Source: an uncultured Candidatus Actinomarina sp. (GTDB taxonomy: Bacteria; Actinomycetota; Acidimicrobiia; Actinomarinales; Actinomarinaceae). From it: a DNA stretch of 64,000 nt. The notes beneath the pieces are model-generated. The model made no database searches, was not told where the DNA came from, and saw nothing but the letters and a program-made list of their open reading frames with translations. The stretch lies in contig CACHJT010000001.1 of assembly GCA_902580215.1 (NCBI GenBank), forward strand, positions 105,775 through 169,774. Reading direction: 5' to 3'. This document shows, piece by piece, positions 15,728 through 25,809 of this stretch (its first letter is position 1; every line of letters starts with the position of its first letter). Both the position numbers and the translations under genes were made by a program.

Positions 15728-16511
15728 GATCTATCCTTTCTAAAATTTCCTTGTAAGCTTCGTTAAATTTTATACTTTGTCCTGTCCATATGTTAAACGA
15801 TGAAATTGCTTGAGCAATTAACATTATTGTTCCATCAATAGATGGAACATTATTAGGAAGTTCACTTGTTAATTTCTTTGATACGCCATATCCAAAGTTA
15901 TAGAACAATTCTAATTTTGAGAAATTTAGAAGACTTATTGGAAGTTTTTCGTTTTCATATGGTGGCATTCCAAGTGGCGTAGTATTTATAATGACCTCAA
16001 TATCACCAGCAATCTCATTAAGATCTGAATAAGTTAAGTCTCCATCCTTTTTATTTCTAGACACTATGTAAACCTTATTATTTTCTGATAACGTATACTG
16101 TGCAGTCTGAGCACTTCCTCCATTGCCAAGAATAAGAACATGTTTGTCATTAATATCAAAATTTAAAAATTCAAAAGTTTGATTAATACCATCCACATCT
16201 GTATTTGATAATGAAATAATATTGTCATCTACTTTTACGGTATTTACAGCTTTAATATTATCAACTGCAAATGACCTCGAAACATTTTTTAAATCTTTAG
16301 ATAAGTTATAAATATTTTCTTTATGAGGAATTGTTATGTTATATCCATCAAAATTATTATTTAAACTTTCAAAGATATCTAAAGTAAAATTTTCAATTGG
16401 TAATTTTTTATAAGTAACATCAACATTAGAAATCTCAGAGAGAGTTTGATGTATATTTGGAGAAAATGTCTTTATTAATGGCCAACCTATTATCCCTAAT
16501 CTAATTGTCAT
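15717..16511 (-). CDS. aroE: Shikimate dehydrogenase
   Basis: NADPH-dependent reduction of 3-dehydroshikimate. 264 residues from ATG 16511, chosen because GGAG lies about 6 bases upstream and TIRLGIIGWPLIKTFSP is the usual opening. SPNIHQTL holds the substrate Ser; NITIPHKE contains the catalytic Lys; GNGGSAQTA is the nucleotide-binding loop; NTTPLGMPP is the conserved C-terminal motif. Overlaps the aroA end by 11 bases. Confidence 0.94.
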   Translation of the reverse strand: MTIRLGIIGWPLIKTFSPNIHQTLSEISNVDVTYKKLPIENFTLDIFESLNNNFDGYNITIPHKENIYNLSKDLKNVSRSFAVDNIKAVNTVKVDDNIISLSNTDVDGINQTFEFLNFDINDKHVLILGNGGSAQTAQYTLSENNKVYIVSRNKKDGDLTYSDLNEIAGDIEVIINTTPLGMPPYENEKLPISLLNFSKLELFYNFGYGVSKKLTSELPNNVPSIDGTIMLIAQAISSFNIWTGQSIKFNEAYKEILERIDHEN

Positions 16512-17769
16512 AATTTGCTCCAATTTTTTCAAGATCTGAAAAAAAACTAGGGTATGAATCTGAAATACAATCTATGTTATCTGGTTTAATTCCGTCATTA
16601 ATTGCTAGGTTTGCAATTACACCAGTCATAGCTATTCTGTGGTCCTCAAAAGTTTTAATTTGTCCTGATTTGAGTTTTTGAGGACCGTTAACTTTAAATC
16701 CATCAGGGTTAACCTCTATTTCTCCACCAAGAGTTTTAATAAATTTTTCCATAGATTCTATACGGTCTGATTCTTTTAGTCTCAACTCACCTGCACCATT
16801 AACAGTAGTTATTCCCTTTGCTTGAGTTGCCAAAAGGGTAAATATTGGAAATTCATCTACCATGTCAGATACGTCTTCTTTACTAACCTTGATAGCAGAG
16901 AGATTAGATTTTGAAACATGTATATCTCCTACTGATTCATTATTTTTGACTTCTAAATTTTCGATTGATATTTTTGCGTTCATTCTCTTTAATATCTTGA
17001 GGAAACCAATTCTTCTCTCATTAAGTAAAACATCTTTGATGATTAATTTTTTACTTTTCATTAGCCCAAGTGCTATCAAAAAAGCTGCTGATGAAGGATC
17101 TCCAGGAACAATATAATCCATACTTCTAAGGCTTTGTACAGGCTCTATTGTTATAGAATTACCAAGTCTTACGGTATTTACCCCCATTAAATTTAACATT
17201 CGTTCAGTGTGATCTCTTGTTGGCAACTCTTCAGTAACAGTCGTAGGAAATTCATCATGATACAGTGATGCAAGAAGAAATCCACTTTTAACTTGTGCAC
17301 TTGGTTTATCTGAATGAATGCTTTCAAATTTATAATCTTTTGGTTCAAAATTAATTGGTAAATTACCATTGGAATCTTTTATATCAGCACCCTTTTCATT
17401 GAGCGGCTTAACTACTCTCTTCATTGGGCGCTTGATTAATTGAGAACTACCGGTTAATTCAGTGCTGAAATTTTGTTTTGACAGTAGACCTATAAGAAGC
17501 CTTGCAGTTGTACCAGAATTTACTGCATCAAGTGAATCTTTAGGTTGTTTTAAGCCACGTAACCCTACTCCGTGAATCTCAACTTCATTGTTGTTTGTTT
17601 CATTTATTTCTACACCTAATTGTCTAAAAATCTGTATCGTAGCTTTAGTATCTCCTGACAATAAAATATTTTTGATTCTTGAAACTCCAGTTGCTAAAGA
17701 GCAGAGGATTACTGCACGATGAGAAAGCGATTTGTCACCAATAATACTTAAAGAGCCTTGGATTTTCAC
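16501..17769 (-). CDS. aroA: 5-enolpyruvylshikimate-3-phosphate synthase
   Basis: Transfers enolpyruvyl from PEP to shikimate 3-phosphate. 422 residues; GDKSLSHRAVIL with the catalytic Lys, NSGTTARLLIG (the motif is LDAVNSGTTARLL), LPTRDHTERML, and the C-terminal RLKESDRI and FEDHRIAMT. The NSGTTARL form resembles the common bacterial NxGTTxR type. The ATG overlaps the stop of tyrA by one base. Confidence 0.96.
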   Translation of the reverse strand: MKIQGSLSIIGDKSLSHRAVILCSLATGVSRIKNILLSGDTKATIQIFRQLGVEINETNNNEVEIHGVGLRGLKQPKDSLDAVNSGTTARLLIGLLSKQNFSTELTGSSQLIKRPMKRVVKPLNEKGADIKDSNGNLPINFEPKDYKFESIHSDKPSAQVKSGFLLASLYHDEFPTTVTEELPTRDHTERMLNLMGVNTVRLGNSITIEPVQSLRSMDYIVPGDPSSAAFLIALGLMKSKKLIIKDVLLNERRIGFLKILKRMNAKISIENLEVKNNESVGDIHVSKSNLSAIKVSKEDVSDMVDEFPIFTLLATQAKGITTVNGAGELRLKESDRIESMEKFIKTLGGEIEVNPDGFKVNGPQKLKSGQIKTFEDHRIAMTGVIANLAINDGIKPDNIDCISDSYPSFFSDLEKIGANYDN

Positions 17770-18605
17770 TATGTGAGATCTCTTTCTCCAAATTTGTCTG
17801 CTAACGCCCTACGCCAATCAACAGTATCTGACAAATAATCTAACATAATTTTTTCGTCATTAATTTTTTGAATTTTTTCAAGTTCTGATATTAATTTATC
17901 AATTAAATCTTTGACATTGTCAACATTTGTTAAGTACATATCAGAAATCATATTTGGTGAAGTCCTAGATAGACGAGTAGCTCCATCAAAACCCCCGGAA
18001 GCTAAATTTATCAATTCGTTTAAATCTTGTTCTTTCATAGCAAGCGACACTAAGGCTGAACTTAGAATATGCGGCAAGTGACTTGTCAATGAAATTAACT
18101 CGTCGTGTTTAGTTTGATCAATCCATATGTCTTTAGATTCAATAGCTCGTACAAATTCTGAAACTAGTGCTTTGCTTTGTTCATCAGTTGACTTTGTTTC
18201 ACATAGCAAAAATGGCGCACCTTCATACATTTCGGGAGTCGGCACCCATGTACTATTATCAGCAACACCACATAATGGATGTCCACCTATTGAAGGAATG
18301 GTAGATGTATCCATTTTTTTACATATAAGCTCTTTTGTACCTCCCAGGTCAACAATAGCTTTTGTTTTCAGAGATAATGGTGAATCAAAAAAGTTGATAA
18401 TTTCATTTATAGGTGTTGCCAAAACGGTAAGATCATAATCTATTGATTCTTTATGATCCAGTGAAAGAGCACCGAGCTCTTTTGCACGCCCTACATTTTT
18501 TTCTGAAATATCAGATCCACTTACTTTAATGCCACTATTTACCAACTTGATTCCCAAATTAGTTCCCATTAAACCAAGACCAATAATATGAACTTTTTTT
18601 AGCAT
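17769..18605 (-). CDS. tyrA: Prephenate/arogenate dehydrogenase
   Basis: Oxidative decarboxylation towards tyrosine. 278 residues; Rossmann loop GLGLMG at 9-14, SDIS after the second strand, LATPINEI, and the conserved GGHPLCG...PTPEMYEGAPFLLC block; HLPHILSSAL supplies the second catalytic segment. Whether it uses prephenate or arogenate, NAD or NADP, cannot be decided. No C-terminal ACT domain, so feedback may act elsewhere. The ATG overlaps the aroF stop by one base. Confidence 0.92.
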   Translation of the reverse strand: MLKKVHIIGLGLMGTNLGIKLVNSGIKVSGSDISEKNVGRAKELGALSLDHKESIDYDLTVLATPINEIINFFDSPLSLKTKAIVDLGGTKELICKKMDTSTIPSIGGHPLCGVADNSTWVPTPEMYEGAPFLLCETKSTDEQSKALVSEFVRAIESKDIWIDQTKHDELISLTSHLPHILSSALVSLAMKEQDLNELINLASGGFDGATRLSRTSPNMISDMYLTNVDNVKDLIDKLISELEKIQKINDEKIMLDYLSDTVDWRRALADKFGERDLT

Positions 18606-19618
18606 TAAAGTGACCTTCCGACCGCCTTTGCGACAATAGATGCTTTGCTTATCAAAGTTTCTAATTCGCTAGGTAATAACGCTTGTGGGCCATCACATAA
18701 AGCTTCTTCCGGCCTTGGATGAATTTCAATTAATAACCCATCAGCCCCAGCAGCTATAGCTGCTAACGCAACTGGTTCAACTAAAGTATTATCACCTGTC
18801 GCATGACTAGGATCAGCAATTACAGGTAAATGACTGTTCTGCTTCAAAAAAGGAATAGCATTTATATCAAATGTATTCCTTGTGGCTGTCTCATATGTTC
18901 TAATCCCTCTTTCACACAACATAACATTCTCATTTCCTCTAGATAAGATGTATTCACTTGCAAGTAATAACTCATCCAATGTTGCAGACATTCCTCGTTT
19001 TAACAAAACAGGAAGCTCTGATTCACCAACAGCTTCGAGGAGTTTGAAATTCTGCATGTTTCTTGCACCAATTTGTAGAACATCTACATATTTTTCCATC
19101 ATTGATAAATGTTGCGCATCCATTATTTCACTAAAGAGAGGTAATGAAGTTATTTCGGAGGCCTCCTTTAGCATTTTTAATCCATCTTCACCCAATCCCT
19201 GGAAACTATATGGAGAAGTTCTTGGCTTGAATGCACCACCTCTCAAACCATTTGATCCTGCATCCTTTGCAGCCATTGCAGTTTCAATTGTTTGTTCCTG
19301 TGTCTCTGCACTGTCTGGGCCAGCAATAATTGCGATTTCATCACCACCAATAGTTAGGTTTTGTATTTGAATAATGGAATTTTTCTTTTTGTAGTTTTTG
19401 CTCGCAAGTTTATATGGTTTTCCTACTGGAATAACTCGACTCACATTTGGTAAAAGCTTCATCACGGCTCGGTGATCATCATTCACTTTTCCACTAACTG
19501 CCACAACACTTCTTTCAACACCGTTGATAACAAGTGGTTCATGCCCTTGCTGTATGGCTTTTTCTTTTACTTTCTCAATATCTTCATCAGTATGAGACTG
19601 CTTCATTACTACTATCAA
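18605..19618 (-). CDS. aroF: 3-deoxy-7-phosphoheptulonate synthase, TTG start
   Basis: First committed step: PEP plus erythrose 4-phosphate to DAHP. 337 residues; an N-terminal ferredoxin-like regulatory domain (1 to about 75, MIVVMKQSHTDEDIEKV) precedes the barrel, as in the Thermotoga/Bacillus-type enzyme. GLRGGAFKPRTSPYSFQG, LQIGARNMQNF, LLKRGMS, DPSHATGDN and EIHPRPEEALCDGPQAL are clear. In the usual GPCSxE motif the metal-binding Cys is Asp102 here (AGPDSAE). TTG 19618 is preferred over ATG 19606 because AGGAGG lies 4 bases upstream and the family starts MIVVM. Preceded by an attenuator. Confidence 0.95.
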   Translation of the reverse strand: MIVVMKQSHTDEDIEKVKEKAIQQGHEPLVINGVERSVVAVSGKVNDDHRAVMKLLPNVSRVIPVGKPYKLASKNYKKKNSIIQIQNLTIGGDEIAIIAGPDSAETQEQTIETAMAAKDAGSNGLRGGAFKPRTSPYSFQGLGEDGLKMLKEASEITSLPLFSEIMDAQHLSMMEKYVDVLQIGARNMQNFKLLEAVGESELPVLLKRGMSATLDELLLASEYILSRGNENVMLCERGIRTYETATRNTFDINAIPFLKQNSHLPVIADPSHATGDNTLVEPVALAAIAAGADGLLIEIHPRPEEALCDGPQALLPSELETLISKASIVAKAVGRSL

Positions 19619-19634
19619 TTTTCCTCCTCAAAAT

Positions 19635-19658
19635 AAAAAAATCGGGCTTTTGCCCGAT
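19635..19658 (-). terminator. Attenuator terminator before aroF
   Basis: On the minus strand ATCGGGC, loop AAAA and GCCCGAT form a GC-rich 7-bp stem followed by a run of six T. It ends about 5 bases before the aroF Shine-Dalgarno. The 5' arm plus loop (GGGCAA, 19655-19650) can instead pair with TTGCCC at 19682-19677, giving a mutually exclusive antiterminator. Confidence 0.75.
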
Positions 19659-19683
19659 TTCACACAACGTACTTTAGGGCAAC

Positions 19684-19728
19684 CTATATGTGCTCTCTAA
19701 AGTAAAAGTATGTGTTATTTAATTTCAT
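19684..19728 (-). CDS. Aromatic leader peptide of the aroF attenuator
   Basis: A 14-codon reading frame MKLNNTYFYFREHI with Tyr-Phe-Tyr-Phe in a row lies directly upstream of the terminator hairpin. The codons TAC TTT TAC TTT overlap the segment (ACTTTAG, 19703-19697) that can pair with CTAAAGT (19677-19671). A ribosome stalled at Tyr/Phe codons would cover that segment and favour the TTGCCC/GGGCAA antiterminator; a ribosome moving on would allow the terminator. No Shine-Dalgarno, but CATACT lies 5 bases before the ATG, so translation is probably leaderless. Confidence 0.7.
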   Translation of the reverse strand: MKLNNTYFYFREHI

Positions 19729-19733
19729 TAACA

Positions 19734-19763
19734 AGTATGTTAGCAGACTATTTAGCTTTGCAA
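19734..19763 (-). promoter_or_regulatory. Promoter of the aroF leader
   Basis: TTGCAA (19763-19758) and CATACT (19739-19734) are 18 bases apart on the minus strand. The -10 is 5 bases before the leader-peptide ATG. The promoter lies between the aroH stop and the attenuator, so aroF-pheA can be transcribed apart from aroH. Confidence 0.55.
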
Positions 19764-19771
19764 ATAAATTT

Positions 19772-20116
19772 TTATCTATCAGGTCTTAACTTTTTTGCCT
19801 CGTCTAAATAGACATGATTAATTTCTTCTAAATCTTTATTTAGGAAGATCAATATGCGAATGCACCCTGAAAGGTCACTATTTATATTTGGTGCAAGAGT
19901 ATCTATAGCAGCAATAGATGTCATTCCAAGCTCTCTAAATGCTTTTGCTGGAAAAGCTTCAGTAATATCCGAAGTTACTGTAAAAATAACAAATTCAATA
20001 TCATTTTCAGTTATTGAATTATTAATTAGAATTTCATTAATAAGTTTTTTTGAAGAAGACATGATGCTTTCTTCATTGTTTTTTACAACTGCAATTGCTC
20101 CACGTATGCTTTTCAT
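19772..20116 (-). CDS. aroH: Chorismate mutase, AroH type
   Basis: Monofunctional chorismate mutase of the trimeric Bacillus-type fold, converting chorismate to prephenate. 114 residues; KSIRGAIAVVKNNEESI at the start has the active-site Arg of the RGA motif, NSITENDIEFVIFTVTSDI and FPAKAFRELGM are conserved, and CIRILI contains the second Arg. It sits upstream of aroF and makes the cluster self-sufficient for prephenate. Separated from groEL by a terminator and from aroF by an attenuator. Confidence 0.93.
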   Translation of the reverse strand: MKSIRGAIAVVKNNEESIMSSSKKLINEILINNSITENDIEFVIFTVTSDITEAFPAKAFRELGMTSIAAIDTLAPNINSDLSGCIRILIFLNKDLEEINHVYLDEAKKLRPDR

Positions 20117-20134
20117 AATATTTGTTTACTATAT

Positions 20135-20164
20135 AAAAAGAGTGGACTGATGTCCACTCTTTTT
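20135..20164 (-). terminator. Terminator between groEL and aroH
   Basis: A 13-bp perfect stem AAAAAGAGTGGAC/GTCCACTCTTTTT with a 4-base loop, flanked by A and T runs, so it can work in both directions. It ends the groESL transcript 20 bases after the groEL stop. Confidence 0.88.
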
Positions 20165-20185
20165 TAATTCTTAGATGTAAATTAA

Positions 20186-21826
<1,641 letters not shown>

Positions 21827-22120
21827 TTACTTACTTACTTTTGCAAGAATATCTCTACTTGAAAGAATAAGATACTCTGTGCCTTCAACTTTAATTTCTG
21901 TTCCACCATATTTTGAGTAAACGACTTTGTCGCCTTTTTCAACGTCTGGTTTAATTTTTTCGCCACTATCATTTGGCTCTCCTGGACCAACTGCTACAAC
22001 TTCACCCTCTTGTGGTTTTTCTTTCGCAGTATCAGGTATATAGATCCCTGATGGGGTCTTACTGTCTTCTTCTGACAAAGGTTTTACTACAACTCTGTCT
22101 CCTAGTGGTTGAAGATTCAT
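21827..22120 (-). CDS. groES: Co-chaperonin GroES
   Basis: Heptameric lid of GroEL. 97 residues; [13 protein letters not shown] start, the mobile loop [13 protein letters not shown] and [17 protein letters not shown] end are typical. A full Shine-Dalgarno AGGAGGT lies about 7 bases before the ATG. The 82-base upstream gap carries no CIRCE inverted repeat, so HrcA control is not evident. Confidence 0.97.
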   Translation of the reverse strand: MNLQPLGDRVVVKPLSEEDSKTPSGIYIPDTAKEKPQEGEVVAVGPGEPNDSGEKIKPDVEKGDKVVYSKYGGTEIKVEGTEYLILSSRDILAKVSK

Positions 22121-22202
22121 ATATATTTACCTCCTAAATAAATATCCACATTGTGAATTTAATACTGTCTTGTTTATATATGTAAATAAATTATTTAAAA
22201 AA

Positions 22203-23204
22203 TTAAGTAATTATTGAGCTTAAACGGACATCATCAGTATTTATGTCGTTTGTTATTAAATTATTTTGAGCAGCTACACAAATCATTGCAGCATTATCAG
22301 TAGATAATTTTGGTGTTGGTAAGTAAATATTAAGGTCATTTTTTTCTGCAAAAATATTCATTTTTTCTCTGAGTCTTGAATTAGCCATCACTCCACCACC
22401 ACCAGAAATATTTTTAACACCCGTTTCATTAACTGCTTTGACAAAATTTGATAATAATGAATCAACAATAGCCTCTTGATAAGATGCAGCAAAGTCAGCT
22501 TTTGTTACTTTGTCATTTGGATCTAGATTGTTCAAAAAATTTGTTGCGGCAGTTTTTAAGCCTGAAAATGAATAGTTATACTCATGCTTTGTTTTTGGTC
22601 GAGGAAGCTCTATTTTATTAGGATCTCCACCTTCACCTATTTTTTGAATTGCAGGACCTCCTGGAAAACCGAAACCACAAAACCTAGATAATTTATCAAA
22701 AGCTTCACCCGCTGCATCGTCTATCGTCGTACCTAATAATTGGTAATTACCCCACTCTTCTACTAGTACAATTTGTGTATGGCCACCTGAAACTAGAAGT
22801 GTCATAAATGGTGGTTTCATTGTTCTATTTTCAATTAATGGTGCTGCCAAATGTCCTACCATATGGTCAACAGTTAGAAATGGTTTATCTATGGACCAAG
22901 CTACTGACTTAGCAAAATTATATCCTACTACAAGACTTCCAACGAGACCGGGGCCATCTGTAGTTGAAACTATATCTATATCTGAAATTTGTAAATTTGC
23001 ACTATTTAAAGAAGCGTGGAAGATATTTCTTATCATCTCAGCATGTGCTCTTGATGCAACTTCAGGAACTACACCTCCAAATTTTTCATGTATATCTACT
23101 TGTGATGAAATTGTATTTACTAACAATTCGTCACCTTTTAATATCGCAATAGCTGTTTCATCACATGATGTTTCAAATCCAAGAATTATTTGGTCATCAA
23201 GCAT
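22203..23204 (-). CDS. tsaD: tRNA t6A37 threonylcarbamoyltransferase subunit TsaD
   Basis: Transfers the threonylcarbamoyl group to A37 of ANN-decoding tRNAs with TsaB and TsaE. 333 residues from ATG 23204, chosen for its GGAG at 7 bases and the canonical start QIILGFETSCDETA. The metal His pair is in HMVGHLAAP, ATP-binding in VSGGHTQ, and GGGVMANSRLR near the end. The longer frame would start inside rimI. Overlaps the rimI stop by 8 bases. Confidence 0.96.
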   Translation of the reverse strand: MLDDQIILGFETSCDETAIAILKGDELLVNTISSQVDIHEKFGGVVPEVASRAHAEMIRNIFHASLNSANLQISDIDIVSTTDGPGLVGSLVVGYNFAKSVAWSIDKPFLTVDHMVGHLAAPLIENRTMKPPFMTLLVSGGHTQIVLVEEWGNYQLLGTTIDDAAGEAFDKLSRFCGFGFPGGPAIQKIGEGGDPNKIELPRPKTKHEYNYSFSGLKTAATNFLNNLDPNDKVTKADFAASYQEAIVDSLLSNFVKAVNETGVKNISGGGGVMANSRLREKMNIFAEKNDLNIYLPTPKLSTDNAAMICVAAQNNLITNDINTDDVRLSSIIT

Positions 23205-23640
23205 AAATTTTCTCCAAGTGAAATAAGTTAGCATCTTCATTTACATAATAATTTTTTCTAATACCATACTGTTTGAATCCAAAAGACTTATACAAACTCA
23301 TAGCTATATCATTCGACTGCCTGACTTCCAATAATATTTTGTTAAAATCAGATACCTCAAAATAAGAAATTAGCTCTTGTGTAAGTTTTTTTGCAATTGA
23401 ATTATTTCTATGACTTTCCAAAACTCCAATTCCTAAAATATGAATATCAAAAAACGTTTTTTGAATTGCAAGATACCCAACAATTTGATTGTCTTGTTCA
23501 AAAACCCAATATACAAACTCTCCATTATTAATTTTGTTGTTAATCACAACACTATCCCAAGCAGTCTCAAATAAAATTTTTTCTAATTTTGCTAACTTAT
23601 CTGCTAATTCAATTGTTGATCTTTCAATTTTCTTAATCAT
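23197..23640 (-). CDS. rimI: GNAT N-acetyltransferase, RimI-like
   Basis: GCN5-related acetyltransferase of 147 residues, placed between tsaB and tsaD as ribosomal-protein-S18 alanine acetyltransferase RimI often is. GYLAIQ, HILGIGVLESHRNNSIAKKL (acetyl-CoA loop, an unusual R-N-N-S-I-A in place of R-G-x-G-x-G/A) and EVRQSNDIAMSLYKSFGFK are recognisable. The RimI assignment rests on context. Confidence 0.78.
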   Translation of the reverse strand: MIKKIERSTIELADKLAKLEKILFETAWDSVVINNKINNGEFVYWVFEQDNQIVGYLAIQKTFFDIHILGIGVLESHRNNSIAKKLTQELISYFEVSDFNKILLEVRQSNDIAMSLYKSFGFKQYGIRKNYYVNEDANLFHLEKIYA

Positions 23641-24337
23641 GGAAGTTAACCTTACCTTCTAAACTTTTTGTTGAAAAGGATACGTCTGGTTCTCGCATAT
23701 ATTCAAGCCTGACTTCGTTAAAATTTGGAAAATCATTATTTTTAAACAATTCTTTTCCAATATTAAAAATATTTTCAGACGACACATGTTCAGGAGACCC
23801 AAATTTAATATATGAATTTTTACCGAATAAATTTTCATTCAAACTGTGCCAATCACCTACTACAAGTTTTTTATCATTATCTTCTTCTAATTTAATCTTT
23901 ATGTTTTCAGCATTTAGAACCTCTGGTTCAGAATCTCTTACAACTCCACCCGGTACTGGCTTATATAAACAAAAAGCGTATTCCTCTCTCTTAATGTCAA
24001 TAATTGTACAAATTTTTCTATGACCAGTGTGTGCCGCAAAAGCTAACGCGTCTAGTCCATTTACAGGCACCAATGGGATTCCTAAGCTGCCACAAACTCC
24101 CTGTGCTACTGCTAAACCAATTCTTAGGCTTGTGTAATAACCAGGACCAATATCAAGATACACTACACTAATGTCGGACTTTTCTATTCTTGACTTCTTT
24201 GTTATTTCATCGATTGATTTCATCAATAAATTCGTAGTACCATTTTCTGATAGAACTGAGCTGGTAGAAATCAACTTATCATCGTGAATGGCTACAGAAA
24301 TATATTTGCCTGAAGTTGAAATGGATAAGCTATACAT
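23633..24337 (-). CDS. tsaB: t6A biosynthesis protein TsaB
   Basis: Non-catalytic ASKHA partner that dimerises with TsaD. 234 residues; the start YSLSISTSGKYISVAI and DIGPGYYTSLRIGLAVAQGV are characteristic, the latter matching the family's GPGSFTGLRIG motif with Tyr-Tyr in place of Ser-Phe. Overlaps both tsaE and rimI by 8 bases, indicating one operon. Confidence 0.9.
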   Translation of the reverse strand: MYSLSISTSGKYISVAIHDDKLISTSSVLSENGTTNLLMKSIDEITKKSRIEKSDISVVYLDIGPGYYTSLRIGLAVAQGVCGSLGIPLVPVNGLDALAFAAHTGHRKICTIIDIKREEYAFCLYKPVPGGVVRDSEPEVLNAENIKIKLEEDNDKKLVVGDWHSLNENLFGKNSYIKFGSPEHVSSENIFNIGKELFKNNDFPNFNEVRLEYMREPDVSFSTKSLEGKVNFHD

Positions 24338-24752
24338 TTATAAAAATCTCTCTAGTATGTTCATCAACTATGTTAATTTCAATCAAATCCATTATAGGAA
24401 TATTTGATTCAGCCATTAAATTTGCCCACTCAATTACTACTAGAGTATTTTCTTCATTTAATGGTAAATCTAAATCAATAAACTCGGACCAACTACCAAG
24501 GCGATACAAATCTACATGGAATATTTTAATTTCGCCAACTTCATAATTTTTGACAATGTTAAAAGTTGGAGAAGTGACAACATCATTGCATCCAAAGAAT
24601 TTTATAATTTTTTTTGCAATAGTAGTTTTACCTGCACCCAGAGGACCTGATAATCCAATAATCTTTGGGAGAATCAGACTTTTTAGATAACTGTCAAGAT
24701 AGCTATCTAAATCATCTTCTTTAATTAAATTACTCAACTTCAACTCTTTCAA
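24330..24752 (-). CDS. tsaE: t6A biosynthesis ATPase TsaE
   Basis: P-loop ATPase that drives the TsaBD complex. 140 residues; Walker A is GPLGAGKTT, followed by the family signature VTSPTFNIVKNYE and FHVDLYRLGSWSEF, and VVIEWANLM. Overlaps the 3' end of alr by 23 bases. Confidence 0.94.
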   Translation of the reverse strand: MKELKLSNLIKEDDLDSYLDSYLKSLILPKIIGLSGPLGAGKTTIAKKIIKFFGCNDVVTSPTFNIVKNYEVGEIKIFHVDLYRLGSWSEFIDLDLPLNEENTLVVIEWANLMAESNIPIMDLIEINIVDEHTREIFINV

Positions 24753-25809
24753 GTCTTTTAGACATGTTAGTCAAAATTTCCCACTCAATTGTTTCATTCC
24801 ATTGAGCTATGTCAGATACGGAAATATTCAATTTACCGTCCATAGAGTTGCCTAAAACGGTCACTTCATCGTCAATTTGAACATTTGCATCCGTAACATC
24901 AAATAATATTTGATCCATTGTGACCCGGCCAATTAAATTGCAAAATTGATTATTTACAATGACTTTTCCATCAGGAAATGAATTCCAAGGATACCCATCA
25001 CCATATCCAATAGGTGCAGTCGCAATAATTGAGTCTCTGGATAGTCTTTGAGCTTTTCCATAAGAAACAGCCTCACCTTTTTTTCTTACTTGTAAATTAG
25101 AAATTCTTGTCTTGATTTCCATAGTAGGTATCAGTTCGTTTTCATTTTCAACTGCTGTAATTTGAACACCGTATGCAGCAATCCCAACTCTTGCCATATT
25201 AAAAGAATTATCGAGATTGTATAAAGTTGATGCTGAGTTATCTACATGTAAAAGCATGTTAGTTGAATCTATATCTGAAATAGTCTTTTCAAATAATTCA
25301 ATTGATTTTTTAGTCTCTGTTTCATCAGTATCGGCCATAGGAAAGTGCGTACATATTCCTAAAAGATTTAAATCTGAGTCAACTATTTTTTTATATAAGT
25401 CATAAAACTTTTCTGGAGGACATCCTAATCTGTGCATTCCAGTATCAATTTTGAGATGAACGCTATATTCATCTCCTGTCTCAATCAAAGTATCAATAAA
25501 GCTCTCGTTGTATACGGTAAGGTCAATATCATTTTCCTTTATATTTTCTAACTGAATTTTTGATGGTTCAGCAAGTAATAATACCCTTGATTCTTCATAT
25601 ACTTTTTTAACTTGTATTCCTTCGTCAACAGAAGCAACAGCAAACCATTTGGTACCTGATTCTTTTGCATTTTTTACGGCCCACTCCAGACCATGGCCAT
25701 AGGCATTTGCTTTGACAACTAAACAAAGCTCTTTTCTAGATAAATTTTTAAGTACTTCTAAATTATGAAGGAAACTTTTTTTATTCAGATATATATACCC
25801 TCTATCCAT
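24730..25809 (-). CDS. alr: Alanine racemase
   Basis: PLP enzyme making D-Ala for peptidoglycan. 359 residues; the PLP-binding VVKANAYGHG has Lys33, HLKIDTGMHRLG and the C-terminal catalytic Tyr region APIGYGDGYPW with GRVTMDQ are present. Usual length. Its start overlaps a 55-residue membrane protein gene by 8 bases, and the tRNA-modification genes follow. Confidence 0.95.
   Translation of the reverse strand: MDRGYIYLNKKSFLHNLEVLKNLSRKELCLVVKANAYGHGLEWAVKNAKESGTKWFAVASVDEGIQVKKVYEESRVLLLAEPSKIQLENIKENDIDLTVYNESFIDTLIETGDEYSVHLKIDTGMHRLGCPPEKFYDLYKKIVDSDLNLLGICTHFPMADTDETETKKSIELFEKTISDIDSTNMLLHVDNSASTLYNLDNSFNMARVGIAAYGVQITAVENENELIPTMEIKTRISNLQVRKKGEAVSYGKAQRLSRDSIIATAPIGYGDGYPWNSFPDGKVIVNNQFCNLIGRVTMDQILFDVTDANVQIDDEVTVLGNSMDGKLNISVSDIAQWNETIEWEILTNMSKRLERVEVE

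Noticed and set aside
22121..22202. CIRCE element before groES
   Set aside because: No TTAGCACTC-N9-GAGTGCTAA repeat or similar is present in the gap.
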